Positions 6,252 to 13,691 of a stretch of 17,956 bases of DNA are shown here, piece by piece; position 1 is the first letter of the stretch, and each line of letters opens with the position of its first letter. A model generated the notes under the pieces. The model did no database searches and was not told the DNA's origin. It saw only the letters and a list, made by a program, of their open reading frames with translations. A program made the translations under genes and the position numbers. The DNA comes from JBGPJM01 sp041485385 (GTDB taxonomy: Bacteria; Planctomycetota; Phycisphaerae; Phycisphaerales; UBA1924). The stretch covers positions 1 through 17,956 of the forward strand of contig JBGPJM010000089.1 in the NCBI GenBank assembly GCA_041485385.1, written 5' to 3'.

Positions 6252-8263
6252 CAACGTTCCTTCGGCGCCCCGCGGTCGCGTCCGTCGTCAGCAGAAGATC
6301 GAAGCACAACTCGCACCCTCGCCCGCAGGCCATCCTCCGTCCGCGTCGCGCCCACATCCACCGAGTCAAACAGCCCCACAACCCCTCGGAGCACCCCGAG
6401 CTCCGCCTCCGCCTGCTCTCGCGAGATGTCCTTCTTCAGCATCTGGTCCGCGAGGTACTCCTCCCGGTTGTCGTCCAGCAGTTGCGCCAGCGCCGGCACG
6501 CTGAGGTGCACCCGGTCGGCCTGATCCGGCGCCCCGCCGCGCCGGTCGGCCTTCTTTGCCGCGGCAATCGCATCCAGCACCGACTCCAGCATCGCCTTCG
6601 ACGTCGCGACGATGTACTGCCCCTCCGCCACAGCCACCGCCGGCGCGAAGTTGTACCGTTGCCCCACGACCCGCTTGCCGCCAGGCTGCTCCGCCGCCGC
6701 ATCGCCGCCGGCCGCGCCCCCGTCCTTCTTCCCGGCCCCCGCACCCGGCTCCATCATCTTCCCATCCGCCCCCCCCGCCCCGACATCCGCGTACTCCGTG
6801 TAGATCATCCGGTACCCCGCGTACCTGTCCGTATCGATCAGATACGACGGCTGCTTCTTGTTCGCGGCGTCGAAGTTCACCAGCGACAGCGCCGACTGCG
6901 ACCCCGAGTACAGCCGCTTCTCCAGCTGCGCATCCTTCGAGAGATCCAGCGGCGCCACCAGCGCAAACGCCGGCAGCCGCGGCGTCGGCTGGAACCCCAT
7001 CGCGCCGAAGTCCTGCCCCGCCGCGATGAACCGCACCGGCCCCGCCACCGCCGGCAGCACCTGCTCCATGAAGTCCAGTTGCCCCAGCAGCGTCGTGATC
7101 GTGTTCGAGAAGTTCACCACCTGCCCCGCGCCCGCCGGCGTCAGGATCGCCTCGCGATCGCTGAACAGCCGCGCCCAGTCGCGGGCCACCGTGATCTCCC
7201 CCATGTACCGCGGCAAGTCCCCCGCCAGCCACGCCGCCGCGCCCGCCGGCGCCGATCCTCTCCACGCAAACCCCGCGTGCGTCGCAGGCAGCGCCTCCGC
7301 CCCGCCGATCGCCGCGCTGATCGCCAGCGCCCCCGCCTCCGGCGTGATCCACGCGCTCGCCTGCCCGCCCGTCCGCAGCGCATGCAGCCACCCGCCGAAG
7401 ACGAACCCCCCCAGCGGGTTGTTGATCTGCTCGGGGAACGCGTTCCCCTTCGCGATGGCCTGCTGCAGCCGCGGCATATCCGCCCAGATCCACACCGCCG
7501 CCTCACGCGGCGCATCCTGAACCGCCCGCCGATACACCTCGCCCGCCGCCAGCGCCGGCCGCTCCCCCGCGCGCGCCGCCAGCGCCTCCCCGACCATCCC
7601 CGCGTTGTTCGCCACGATCAGCGCCGGCCCCGCGCGGCAGAACGCCAGCTTCTCCCCCACATGGAACACCGTCTGCCCGCGGACCTCCGCGCTCTTCGCC
7701 GGGTCTGGCTTGCCCGCCTTCAACAGCCCCGCCAGCGATTCGATGTTCAACAGCAGCTTGTCCACCAGCCCCGCGTCCCGCGGCACACTCACCAGCAGCA
7801 GATCCGGCTCCTTCCCCTGCCCGTCCCGCGGTGGCCTCAGCCCGACCATCAGATCCTCCCCAAGCATCGCCCCCACCGCCCCCCACGGGTCCGTCCCCGC
7901 CGTCGCCGCCAGCCCCGCCAGGGCCACCTTCCCCTGCACCGCCTGCGGCCGCTCCAGCGCCCGCAGCGCCCACGGCTGCTCAAGCACGCGAGACCCCTCG
8001 ACGAACCTGCGGAACTCCTCCGCCCGCCTGTCCCCCTCGCGCACCGTCGCGACCAGCACGAACCCCTCCGGGAAGTACGCCGCGGCCGACACCGCCTCCG
8101 CACCCGCGGCCACCGGAGCCGCGGTAGTGGGGGATTTCGGAGCGGGGGCCTTGGCAGGGGGGCCGGGAGGGGCGCCGGTCTGGCCCGACACGCACAAAGG
8201 AAGGGCGCCGGCCAGGCACGCCACCAGCGCAAGGGCGAATCGACCGTGGATCACGTGGATCAT
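6251..8263 (-). CDS. Large secreted protein of unknown function, first gene of the DUF1800/DUF1501 operon
   Basis: This is a 670-residue protein. A signal peptide covers about residues 1-30 (FALALVACLAGALPLCVSG) and is followed by a Pro/Ala/Lys-rich linker to about 55. The body opens with AAYFPEGFVLVATVREGD and has alternating strands and helices (DLLLVSVPRDAGLVDKLLL; VFHVGEKLAFCRAGPALIVA). The layout recalls DUF3352-type exported proteins, but I cannot confirm membership. A Gly/Ala/Asp-rich loop lies near residue 510 (PGAGAGKKDGGAAGG). The ATG at 8261-8263 is chosen because the signal peptide begins there and GGAG lies about nine bases upstream; a longer frame to 8347 adds an unlikely non-signal leader. 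The stop overlaps the DUF1800 start, so these two products are probably made together. Confidence 0.85.
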   Translation of the reverse strand: MIHVIHGRFALALVACLAGALPLCVSGQTGAPPGPPAKAPAPKSPTTAAPVAAGAEAVSAAAYFPEGFVLVATVREGDRRAEEFRRFVEGSRVLEQPWALRALERPQAVQGKVALAGLAATAGTDPWGAVGAMLGEDLMVGLRPPRDGQGKEPDLLLVSVPRDAGLVDKLLLNIESLAGLLKAGKPDPAKSAEVRGQTVFHVGEKLAFCRAGPALIVANNAGMVGEALAARAGERPALAAGEVYRRAVQDAPREAAVWIWADMPRLQQAIAKGNAFPEQINNPLGGFVFGGWLHALRTGGQASAWITPEAGALAISAAIGGAEALPATHAGFAWRGSAPAGAAAWLAGDLPRYMGEITVARDWARLFSDREAILTPAGAGQVVNFSNTITTLLGQLDFMEQVLPAVAGPVRFIAAGQDFGAMGFQPTPRLPAFALVAPLDLSKDAQLEKRLYSGSQSALSLVNFDAANKKQPSYLIDTDRYAGYRMIYTEYADVGAGGADGKMMEPGAGAGKKDGGAAGGDAAAEQPGGKRVVGQRYNFAPAVAVAEGQYIVATSKAMLESVLDAIAAAKKADRRGGAPDQADRVHLSVPALAQLLDDNREEYLADQMLKKDISREQAEAELGVLRGVVGLFDSVDVGATRTEDGLRARVRVVLRSSADDGRDRGAPKER

Positions 8264-8355
8264 GGGTCTGCTCCAGAACGGGAACCCCGAGCCTTCTTGT
8301 GATTGTGGCCCTGGGAATTGCGGGAGCAAGGCCTCCGCCAGGGCCATCTTCGTGG

Positions 8356-8375
8356 CACCGGGCTTCCGCCCGGTG
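8356..8375. repeat. Perfect 8-bp hairpin downstream of the 8435-8959 gene
   Basis: CACCGGGC, TTCC, GCCCGGTG is a perfect inverted repeat. It lies past the end of the leftward gene at 8435 and before the leftward operon starting at 8263. No T-run follows on the minus strand, so it is at best a weak terminator; it may instead be a REP-like palindrome. Confidence 0.5.
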
Positions 8376-8404
8376 TCTTCTCCCTCCGCCTCCCTGCCCT
8401 TCCT

Positions 8405-8431
8405 CCCCGTCCCCCCGTCCCCCCGTCTCCC
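8405..8431 (-). other. C-run tract, G-quadruplex candidate on the minus strand
   Basis: Runs of four, six, six and three C are separated by GT, GT and GTCT. On the minus strand this is four G-runs with two- to four-base loops, fitting the usual quadruplex pattern. It lies in the short gap between the gene ending at 8435 and the operon starting at 8263, on the strand those genes are transcribed from. Confidence 0.5.
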
Positions 8432-8434
8432 TCC

Positions 8435-8959
8435 TCACCCCTGTCCCCGCACCGCGCCGACCCCGCGCTTCCGCCCGCTGTCCCCTCCACGTCCACCCCC
8501 CTTCCCCTTGCTCCCGCTCGCCCTCGTCGGCGCCGCGACCGGCAGCAGTGCAGCCGCCTCCTCCTCCCCAAGCCCCGCGGCCGCCCGTGCCACGTCCTCG
8601 GGCACCCACTCCGCCAGCGCCGTGACGTCGACCTTGTGGCTGCCCGAAGCCGTGTGCACTTCGTGAATCACCGCCAGTCGATCAGCATCGAACCGCCCCG
8701 CCAGCCGCACCAGCGCCGGCCACAGGCGGCGATGGACGTACGTCACTTTCCCGCCGACGAGCCGGCACACCAGCACGTCCGCCGATTCACGGACCGCCCG
8801 CGAGCACACGAAGATAGTGTTGGCCCTGGGGTGCGCCCACCAGCTCCCCCGGATCGGCGCGCCGGCGATCGCCGCGGCCAGGCTCGGCACCGGCCCGCGC
8901 CCGGATTCAAGGACGACCCCGTTGGCCTTCACAAAGGCAATGGCCTGCCTCGGAGTCAT
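8435..8959 (-). CDS. Conserved hypothetical protein
   Basis: This 174-residue protein begins with MTPRQAIAFVKANGVVLESG and continues GPVPSLAAAIAGAPIRGSWW, ADVLVCRLVGGKVTYVHRRL, WPALVRLAGRF and HEVHTASGSHKVDV. I recall similar conserved hypothetical proteins in proteobacteria, with the same GSWW and CRLVxGKxTYVHRRLWPALVRL motifs, but no function is known to me. The last 40 residues, from about PTRASGSKGKGGG onward, are Gly/Arg/Lys-rich low complexity and probably disordered. The ATG at 8957-8959 has GGAGG seven bases upstream. Upstream lies a gap of about 200 bases containing a palindromic repeat and a six-bp inverted repeat (CGGCCT/AGGCCG, 8979-8996) just before the start, which could be an operator. 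Confidence 0.8.
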   Translation of the reverse strand: MTPRQAIAFVKANGVVLESGRGPVPSLAAAIAGAPIRGSWWAHPRANTIFVCSRAVRESADVLVCRLVGGKVTYVHRRLWPALVRLAGRFDADRLAVIHEVHTASGSHKVDVTALAEWVPEDVARAAAGLGEEEAAALLPVAAPTRASGSKGKGGGRGGDSGRKRGVGAVRGQG

Positions 8960-9035
8960 CCGAATCCTCCCGCGCGATCGGCCTCACGATAGGCCGGCGG
9001 CGCGTCCCCCCTCCCCGCGTCGTCCCCGTCCCCCC

Positions 9036-9092
9036 CTGGGGATGGAGGTGCCGGAGGAAGGGGCCTCCCCCCCCTTCCTCTGGCGTCGGCAC
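9036..9092 (+). repeat. GC-rich palindromic repeat, copy A
   Basis: GCCGGAGGAAGGGG at 9050-9063 pairs with CCCCTTCCTCTGGC at 9071-9084, 13 of 14 positions matching, across a seven-base loop. The leader GGGGATGGAGGT before the stem is shared with the copy at 11403 when that one is read on the minus strand. It lies between the divergent genes at 8959 and 9164. Confidence 0.85.
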
Positions 9093-9163
9093 GGCGGAGC
9101 TAGTTGATGCACGTCGCGGACGAATCAGGTAGTTTGTGACCCATCGACGCTGGGAGCCCGCTG

Positions 9164-10609
9164 TTGGACAAGAGTTTCTACGAACCCATTCGCGAGATCC
9201 GCGACCCGGTCCATGGGTTCGTGAAGCTCAGCCCGGCGGAGATCGAGATCGTCAACTCGCCTACGTTTCAGCGGCTTCGCGACATCCGCCAGCTCGCCGT
9301 CGCCCACTACGTCTACCCCGGAGCCACCCACACCCGATTCGAGCACTCCATTGGGTGCGTGCATCTCGCGACGCAGATCTTCGACACCGTGATGGCACGG
9401 CAGGGCCGCGGGCTTTCACCAACCGTGCAGGACGCCTTCGCCACGACCGAGTCTGCGATAAAGCGTGGTCGGGATCTCGTCCGGCTCGCGGCCTTGCTGC
9501 ACGACCTGGGCCACGGTCCGTTTTCCCATTCCGGCGAGCACGTCATGCCGACCGTTGAGGTCGGTGGCGAGAAGATCAGACTCACCCATGAGCACATGAC
9601 GGCGACTCTGATCAGGGAGACGGAGATCGGCGAGAAGATCGAAAAGTTCTTCGGCAGCGACGAGATTCACGTTCAGGACGTCATATCTGTGGCGACGGAC
9701 GTGGAGGCCAAGAAGTCGGCCCGCCCGCAGCAGCACTCCTGGTACAGCTTCCTGAATGAGATCATCACGGGCGAGTTGGGGGCGGACCGCATGGATTACC
9801 TGGTCCGCGACTCTTTGCACTCGGGGCAACCATCCGGGCGGTTCGACTACATGAAGCTCGTTGACTCGATGACGATCGTCGAACCGCCTGCCGAGAGTCT
9901 TCCTGTGCACCGACTGGGCGTCGACGACGGCGGTTGGCTTGTGGCCGAGCAGATGGTGGCGTGTCGATACCTGATGTACGTCGCCTTGTATTTTCACAAG
10001 ACCAAGCGGGTGCTGGAGAAGCACATGGAGGCGTTCTTGCCGGAGTGGCTCCAGGCTCGGCTGGGCCAGCCGTTCCTCCCGGCTCAGACGCCCACCGAGT
10101 ACGTGAAAATCACAGAGAGCCCGGTCTGGGCCAGCGTGTTCGAGGCCGCCCGTGATGCGAATGCGCCGGGGCACCGGCACGCTCGGGCCTTCGCGAATCG
10201 AGACCACTACCGGCTCGCGATCGAGTTCCTCCCGAGTGACCTGAGAGATGCAGGAGAGGGAAAAGGTTCGACGGGGGAGGATCCCTCCCCGGTGACCGTC
10301 GAGAATACGCGGAGGTTTGACAAACTCGCGCAAGTCGTTAGGATAAAGTATGGGGACGGAGTAATCGTGGACGAGGCCGGGCAAAAGGCGGCAGGATTCT
10401 TCCGGGACGACCCGGGTATTTGGGTGTCTCTGCGCGGCAAGACCCGTTACCTCACGGAACTCTCCGAAATCGTTCGCGGTATGGCGCGACGAATCTGGCG
10501 GGGGCGGGTGTTCGCGTCGCCGGAGATCCGGACGGAGGTCGAGAATTTCTGCCGGACACAGGCTGGATTGGACAAGGAGGACGACGATGGCAGACTCTTC
10601 ACCGGATGA
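9164..10609 (+). CDS. HD-domain nucleotide phosphohydrolase (dNTPase/SAMHD1-like, YwfO type)
   Basis: This is a 481-residue cytoplasmic protein. The N-terminus (IREIRDPVHGFVKLSPAEIE, TFQRLRDIRQLAVAHYVYPG) is typical of the dGTPase/SAMHD1-like branch. The metal-binding set is visible: H61 in TRFEHS, H113-D114 in LLHDLGHGPFSH, and D211 in GADRMDYLVRDSLHSG. It is therefore probably an active enzyme hydrolysing (d)NTPs, with substrate choice unknown. It is about 50 residues longer than I recall for Bacillus YwfO, with the extra sequence towards the C-terminus. The start is a TTG at 9164-9166 with GGGAG seven bases upstream and no better in-frame start. Its last 23 bases overlap the next gene. The pairing with a YwgA-like gene matches a neighbourhood known in Bacillus and suggests a joint role. 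Confidence 0.88.
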   Translation: MDKSFYEPIREIRDPVHGFVKLSPAEIEIVNSPTFQRLRDIRQLAVAHYVYPGATHTRFEHSIGCVHLATQIFDTVMARQGRGLSPTVQDAFATTESAIKRGRDLVRLAALLHDLGHGPFSHSGEHVMPTVEVGGEKIRLTHEHMTATLIRETEIGEKIEKFFGSDEIHVQDVISVATDVEAKKSARPQQHSWYSFLNEIITGELGADRMDYLVRDSLHSGQPSGRFDYMKLVDSMTIVEPPAESLPVHRLGVDDGGWLVAEQMVACRYLMYVALYFHKTKRVLEKHMEAFLPEWLQARLGQPFLPAQTPTEYVKITESPVWASVFEAARDANAPGHRHARAFANRDHYRLAIEFLPSDLRDAGEGKGSTGEDPSPVTVENTRRFDKLAQVVRIKYGDGVIVDEAGQKAAGFFRDDPGIWVSLRGKTRYLTELSEIVRGMARRIWRGRVFASPEIRTEVENFCRTQAGLDKEDDDGRLFTG

Positions 10610-11129
10610 GCAGAATGTTCTTCCTTGGCTGGCAGCGGCGATTGAATCGTTGCGAAGCGCAGGGAGCTGGTGCGGCCGAATTCACGTCCACAAGCTGTTG
10701 TTTGTCCTGCAGTCGCTGGAAAAGGCTGATCCGCCGTGCCGGTTCGAGCTTCACCACTTCGGACCGTATTCCTTCGATCTTGATTCCGCGTTCTCCGTGG
10801 CCGAGATGATGGATCTCGTCAAGAAGGAGTTTCCGCGCGAGGGCTACGGGCCGCGCTACGACCTGACCGAGCCAGGCAAGCGCGAAGCCGCCACCTTGCG
10901 GGGAGGCGCGCGCGAAGCCATCGATGCTGGCGCGAAGTGGTTCGGTAAGAGATCCAGCAGCGAGCTCGAACTCATCGCAACCTGCATCTGGGTGCAGGAC
11001 CGCGAAGGCCTACGCGACGATGCGGCCGTCGTGAAGAGGGTTCGTGAGCTGAAGCCAAAATACGCTGATAGTGACGTCACGACAGCGATGGGCCAAGCAA
11101 AGGATCTTCGCAGGACGCTTGGTTCATAA
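10587..11129 (+). CDS. YwgA-like protein
   Basis: This 180-residue protein has a core GRIHVHKLLFVLQSLE, then RFELHHFGPYSFDLDSAF and YGPRYDLTEPGKREA. This order (K-L-L helix, H-FGPYS-L, Y-LTEPGK) is that of the YwgA-type proteins and loosely resembles the Panacea/SocA-like (DUF4065) fold. YwgA itself has no firm function that I know of. The ATG at 10587 has a perfect AAGGAGG six bases upstream and lies inside the end of the HD gene, so the two are co-translated. By position and fold it could regulate or partner the HD enzyme, but that is inference. It ends before a gene-poor stretch holding two palindromic repeats. Confidence 0.75.
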   Translation: MADSSPDEQNVLPWLAAAIESLRSAGSWCGRIHVHKLLFVLQSLEKADPPCRFELHHFGPYSFDLDSAFSVAEMMDLVKKEFPREGYGPRYDLTEPGKREAATLRGGAREAIDAGAKWFGKRSSSELELIATCIWVQDREGLRDDAAVVKRVRELKPKYADSDVTTAMGQAKDLRRTLGS

Positions 11130-11402
11130 TCTCGGTGATCCCGGCTGTTGAGGTCCGGTCGTTGCCCACATCGCCCAAGCGAGGGGCTTTAGGCCAGATG
11201 ATCTGAGCGCAGCCGCCAAGGACTGCAGCGATCTGTTGGCGGCAAGCAGCTCGACGTTCGGGAGCCTCGCGATGAATGTGGACAGGGTCTACCGCGAACA
11301 CCGCGATGAGCGGGTAGCCCGGAACTATCACGGTGCGGCGATGTGCGTGGGTGGGAGCGGCTGGAGAGTGCCGCGGGGAGAGTGGAGGGCGGGGTCGGAG
11401 CA

Positions 11403-11461
11403 TCTGCGGGCGCCAGAGGAAGGGGAAGCCCCTTCCTCCGGCACCTCCAACCCCAAGGAAG
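11403..11461 (-). repeat. GC-rich palindromic repeat, copy B
   Basis: GCCAGAGGAAGGGG at 11412-11425 pairs with CCCCTTCCTCCGGC at 11429-11442, 13 of 14 positions matching, with an AAG loop. Read on the minus strand it matches copy A (9036) from TGGGG through TGGAGGTGCCGGAGGAAGGGG-type sequence to TTCCTCTGGCG; copy A has four extra C in its loop. It forms an inverted pair with copy C 35 bases away. Confidence 0.88.
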
Positions 11462-11496
11462 GCGCGCGGCCAGTACTGCACGCCCTCTTCCGCCAT

Positions 11497-11553
11497 TCCC
11501 TTGGGTGGAGTTGCAGAGGAGGGGCTTCCCCTCCTCTGCACCAGCGGACGTCG
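11497..11553 (+). repeat. GC-rich palindromic repeat, copy C
   Basis: TGCAGAGGAGGGG at 11512-11524 pairs perfectly with CCCCTCCTCTGCA at 11528-11540 over a CTT loop. The leader TTGGGTGGAGT corresponds to that of copies A and B, and the trailer CAGCGGACG to that of copy D. It is oriented opposite to copy B. Confidence 0.88.
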
Positions 11554-11576
11554 GCGCGCGTGAGACACGCCGACCA

Positions 11577-13118
11577 TCATCGCCGCTTTCGCGCAGGGAC
11601 CTCGGCCGGTGGGCTCGGGCTCAGCGGCACCGCGGCGTACCGCCCGCCCGACTCTCGCGCGATCTGCCTCATGAGCCGCTCGACACCTTGCTCCTGCACG
11701 TCGAATGCGATGCAGTGGATCGGGACTCGCGGTGCCCGGTTGTTCATCTTCGACACCTCCTTGGCCACCGCCTCGTCGAAGAGACCGTCGGTCACGAAGT
11801 AGATCGCGTCTGGTCGGGGCGTCTGCTCAAGGACCATCTGAAGCGCCGGGAGCGGATTGGTGCCGCCGTAGGCCTGCTGCTGGGTCGCTTGTTCCGCGGC
11901 CCACCTCTTCCCGGCATCGGTCGCGGGCGTCCACTTGAGGCGTTGGCCCATGGGCATGGCGTCATTGGAATAGAACGCCACAAAGAACGCCGCATCGGCT
12001 GGCAAAGCATTGACGGATTTCAGCAACTCGGCTCGCAGCGACGCGAGCTTGGGGCCCTGCATCGAGCCGGACACATCCAGGACGTACGCGATATGGGCCC
12101 CTGACGCCTCGATTCCACAGAAGCGAGCCGACGGCTTGTGCCCGGGCCCCAGCCGCGATGCTTGCGTTGACACCTCCTCCCGCGCGAGCGACACCCTGAG
12201 GCGCTCGACATCGCGGGCCTCGTGTCCGGCGAGAAACATGTCGTACAAACGCAGCGCCATGCCCAGCACGCGGCGCTGTCCGATGACTGTCGCGTCCGTC
12301 GCGAGGCCCCGGTACCAATCGGCGAGCTTCACCGCCTCATCCGGGGTCAGCGTGCCGGACGGCTTCACCGCCAAGGAGACCATCTCCCGAAGGACCTGAT
12401 CCCCGGTGTCGTCTGCATGCAGAGCGGCCGCGCGAGGATCGCCCAACTCCCTCACGCACAAGAGGCACAGCTCCTTGGCGATCACCGTCTTGTCGGCCGC
12501 CTGCTCCAAAGCGGCCTGAAGCTCGACCCGCTTTGCCTCGGAGGTATCCCGCTGCCGTAACTCTTCGATCCTGTCATGGATCCCGGCTGCCTCAGTACTT
12601 TGAATCTCGGTCGCGACCTTGTGGGCGCGCTCGCATTGCGCGATGGCGTCCGTCCATCGTCGGTCCGCCTCAGAGGCGTTCGCCGCAACGACAAGCCGCG
12701 CAAGGAGCGCTTCGCCAGCAGCAACCCGTGCCTCCCGCCGCACCGACTTGAAGCGGCTCTCCAGGAGCGAAATCGCACGGGAATCGCACGATGCACGCTC
12801 GTTCGGATAGAGAGAGGCGTGCAAATCGAGCGCTTCGAGCGAGGTCGCATCGCCGGTCGGATCCGTCGCCGCAAAGTCGAAGGCCCTCTCCAGCAGCAGC
12901 TTCTGAAAATCGGGCGAATCCGGAACGCTTCTTGCCGCTTCCAGCAGCTTCTTGGCGAACGCGACGTCGTCCTCCTTGCCCTTGGTGTCGGCGACCCTCT
13001 TCGCTTCTTCGCCAAAGAGTTTGGCGAAGTCGTCCTCCGGGTCCGGGCCCCGAGCGGGGCTCAGCCAGCTCGAGGACGACATCAAGCAGACCGCCGCGAG
13101 CGTGATCATCCCCTTCAT
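11577..13118 (-). CDS. Secreted von Willebrand factor A domain protein
   Basis: This is a 513-residue protein. A signal peptide lies at about residues 1-23 (MITLAAVCLMSSSSWLSPARG). Residues 30-325 are helical with TPR-like spacing (DDVAFAKKLLEAARSVPDSP; EADRRWTDAIAQCERAH; DEAVKLADWYRGLA). The VWA domain occupies about 342-500 with an intact metal-ion site: D348, S350 and S352 in YVLDVSGSMQG, T420 in YGGTNPLPAL, and D444 in YFVTDGLFDEA. The tail is Pro/Lys/Arg-rich. VWA domains bind protein partners through the metal; no partner is indicated here. The ATG at 13116-13118 has GAAGGAAGG eight bases upstream. Its neighbours are repeats on one side and a small unrelated-looking gene on the other, so it is probably monocistronic. 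Confidence 0.88.
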   Translation of the reverse strand: MKGMITLAAVCLMSSSSWLSPARGPDPEDDFAKLFGEEAKRVADTKGKEDDVAFAKKLLEAARSVPDSPDFQKLLLERAFDFAATDPTGDATSLEALDLHASLYPNERASCDSRAISLLESRFKSVRREARVAAGEALLARLVVAANASEADRRWTDAIAQCERAHKVATEIQSTEAAGIHDRIEELRQRDTSEAKRVELQAALEQAADKTVIAKELCLLCVRELGDPRAAALHADDTGDQVLREMVSLAVKPSGTLTPDEAVKLADWYRGLATDATVIGQRRVLGMALRLYDMFLAGHEARDVERLRVSLAREEVSTQASRLGPGHKPSARFCGIEASGAHIAYVLDVSGSMQGPKLASLRAELLKSVNALPADAAFFVAFYSNDAMPMGQRLKWTPATDAGKRWAAEQATQQQAYGGTNPLPALQMVLEQTPRPDAIYFVTDGLFDEAVAKEVSKMNNRAPRVPIHCIAFDVQEQGVERLMRQIARESGGRYAAVPLSPSPPAEVPARKRR

Positions 13119-13261
13119 CGCGACCGCCTTCCTTCACCGGTCACAGCGGACCGCGAGCGTCGAGCTTGAGGATACCAGCCTCGACGTTCGCAGGAACCCG
13201 GGAAGAACGCGGCATGCAGTTGCGCGTCGCTTGCGGAGAGGCTGGCCGCCGGAGACGCATG

Positions 13262-13624
13262 TTAGGGCGGCCCCGAAAAATCTGTGAGCTGCTCCACGTC
13301 GTCTTCCCCGGCACTCAAACACATCAACCTGAGGCCGCGCAACAGGCCCCTTGCTGGCGATCGATCAGATTCTCGACGCGCAATCTCCTCGTTCAGCACT
13401 GCCCCCCGTACGCGAATACGCTCCAGGAGCCTCTCGTCGGTCTCCTTCGCCAGCATGTCCACCAGTCTCGCCCGTGCAATCGAGAGGCTCGCTGCCGAAA
13501 CGGTCTTCGCGTACTTTCGCGTGGCGACGGCCTCCCGCTCGCGCTGCTCGAAACCGAGCGTTGTGGACGGCACCGTGGAATGAAGCGGCTGCCCGCCAGG
13601 TGGGCGCTGCCCAGAATCAGGCAT
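13262..13624 (-). CDS. Hypothetical protein (120 residues)
   Basis: A helical, strongly charged protein, with a core REAVATRKYAKTVSAASLSI, then RLVDMLAKETDERLLERIRV and RGAVLNEEIARRE, ending DVEQLTDFSGPP. No membrane segment or known motif was found. The ATG at 13622-13624 has no clear Shine-Dalgarno sequence, but TATACT at 13633-13638 is a good -10 element that would put the transcript start almost at the ATG, so the message could be leaderless. A later start is possible because the first 20 residues look poorly conserved in character. The gene lies 143 bases upstream of the VWA gene on the same strand. Coding status is likely, not certain. Confidence 0.55.
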   Translation of the reverse strand: MPDSGQRPPGGQPLHSTVPSTTLGFEQREREAVATRKYAKTVSAASLSIARARLVDMLAKETDERLLERIRVRGAVLNEEIARRESDRSPARGLLRGLRLMCLSAGEDDVEQLTDFSGPP

Positions 13625-13632
13625 GCGTCCGA

Positions 13633-13639
13633 GTATACC
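13633..13639. promoter_or_regulatory. Symmetrical -10 element (GTATAC) between divergent genes
   Basis: GAGTATACC contains the palindrome GTATAC. It gives TATACT on the minus strand, about eight bases before the ATG at 13624, and TATACC on the plus strand, upstream of the DUF7002-like gene. No good -35 is seen in either direction. Confidence 0.35.
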
Positions 13640-13691
13640 GAGCGGTAGCACGGACTTGCCCCACTTGGTGCGGTTCATCGCCGTGCGTCCG

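Larger units (their letters stand above)
11130..11576. other. Gene-poor region with paired palindromes
   Basis: About 447 bases separate the convergent YwgA-like and VWA genes. Open frames exist on both strands, but none has a ribosome site plus a plausible protein composition, and all run through the palindromes at 11403-11461 and 11497-11553. A faint protein-like stretch on the minus strand at about 11230-11319 (GYPLIAVFAVDPVHIHREAP) has some resemblance to a pseudopilin N-terminus and might be a remnant. Confidence 0.6.

Noticed and set aside
6482..8302. 606-codon open frame on the plus strand
   Set aside because: It is Arg/Pro/His-rich mirror coding opposite the secreted 670-residue protein, with no ribosome site; a result of high GC at third positions.
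8264..8347. N-terminal extension of the 670-residue secreted protein
   Set aside because: It would put 28 non-hydrophobic residues before a good signal peptide that has its own ribosome site.
9104..9135. TTGATG ... TAGTTT as promoter of the HD gene
   Set aside because: Spacing to any -10-like hexamer is 17 with a poor match or 20 with a fair one; not strong enough to annotate.
11357..11376. 20-base exact match to 13745-13764 (GCGGCTGGAGAGTGCCGCGG)
   Set aside because: One copy lies in the coding part of the DUF7002-like gene and the match does not extend; probably chance or a very small remnant in GC-rich DNA.
11077..11580. 167-codon minus-strand frame across the gene-poor gap
   Set aside because: About a third is repeat-encoded and no start signal is seen; only the short pilin-like stretch was kept as a weak finding.
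11236..11802. 188-codon plus-strand frame across the palindrome pair
   Set aside because: It runs through both repeats and into the antisense of the VWA gene, with no ribosome site and no family resemblance.
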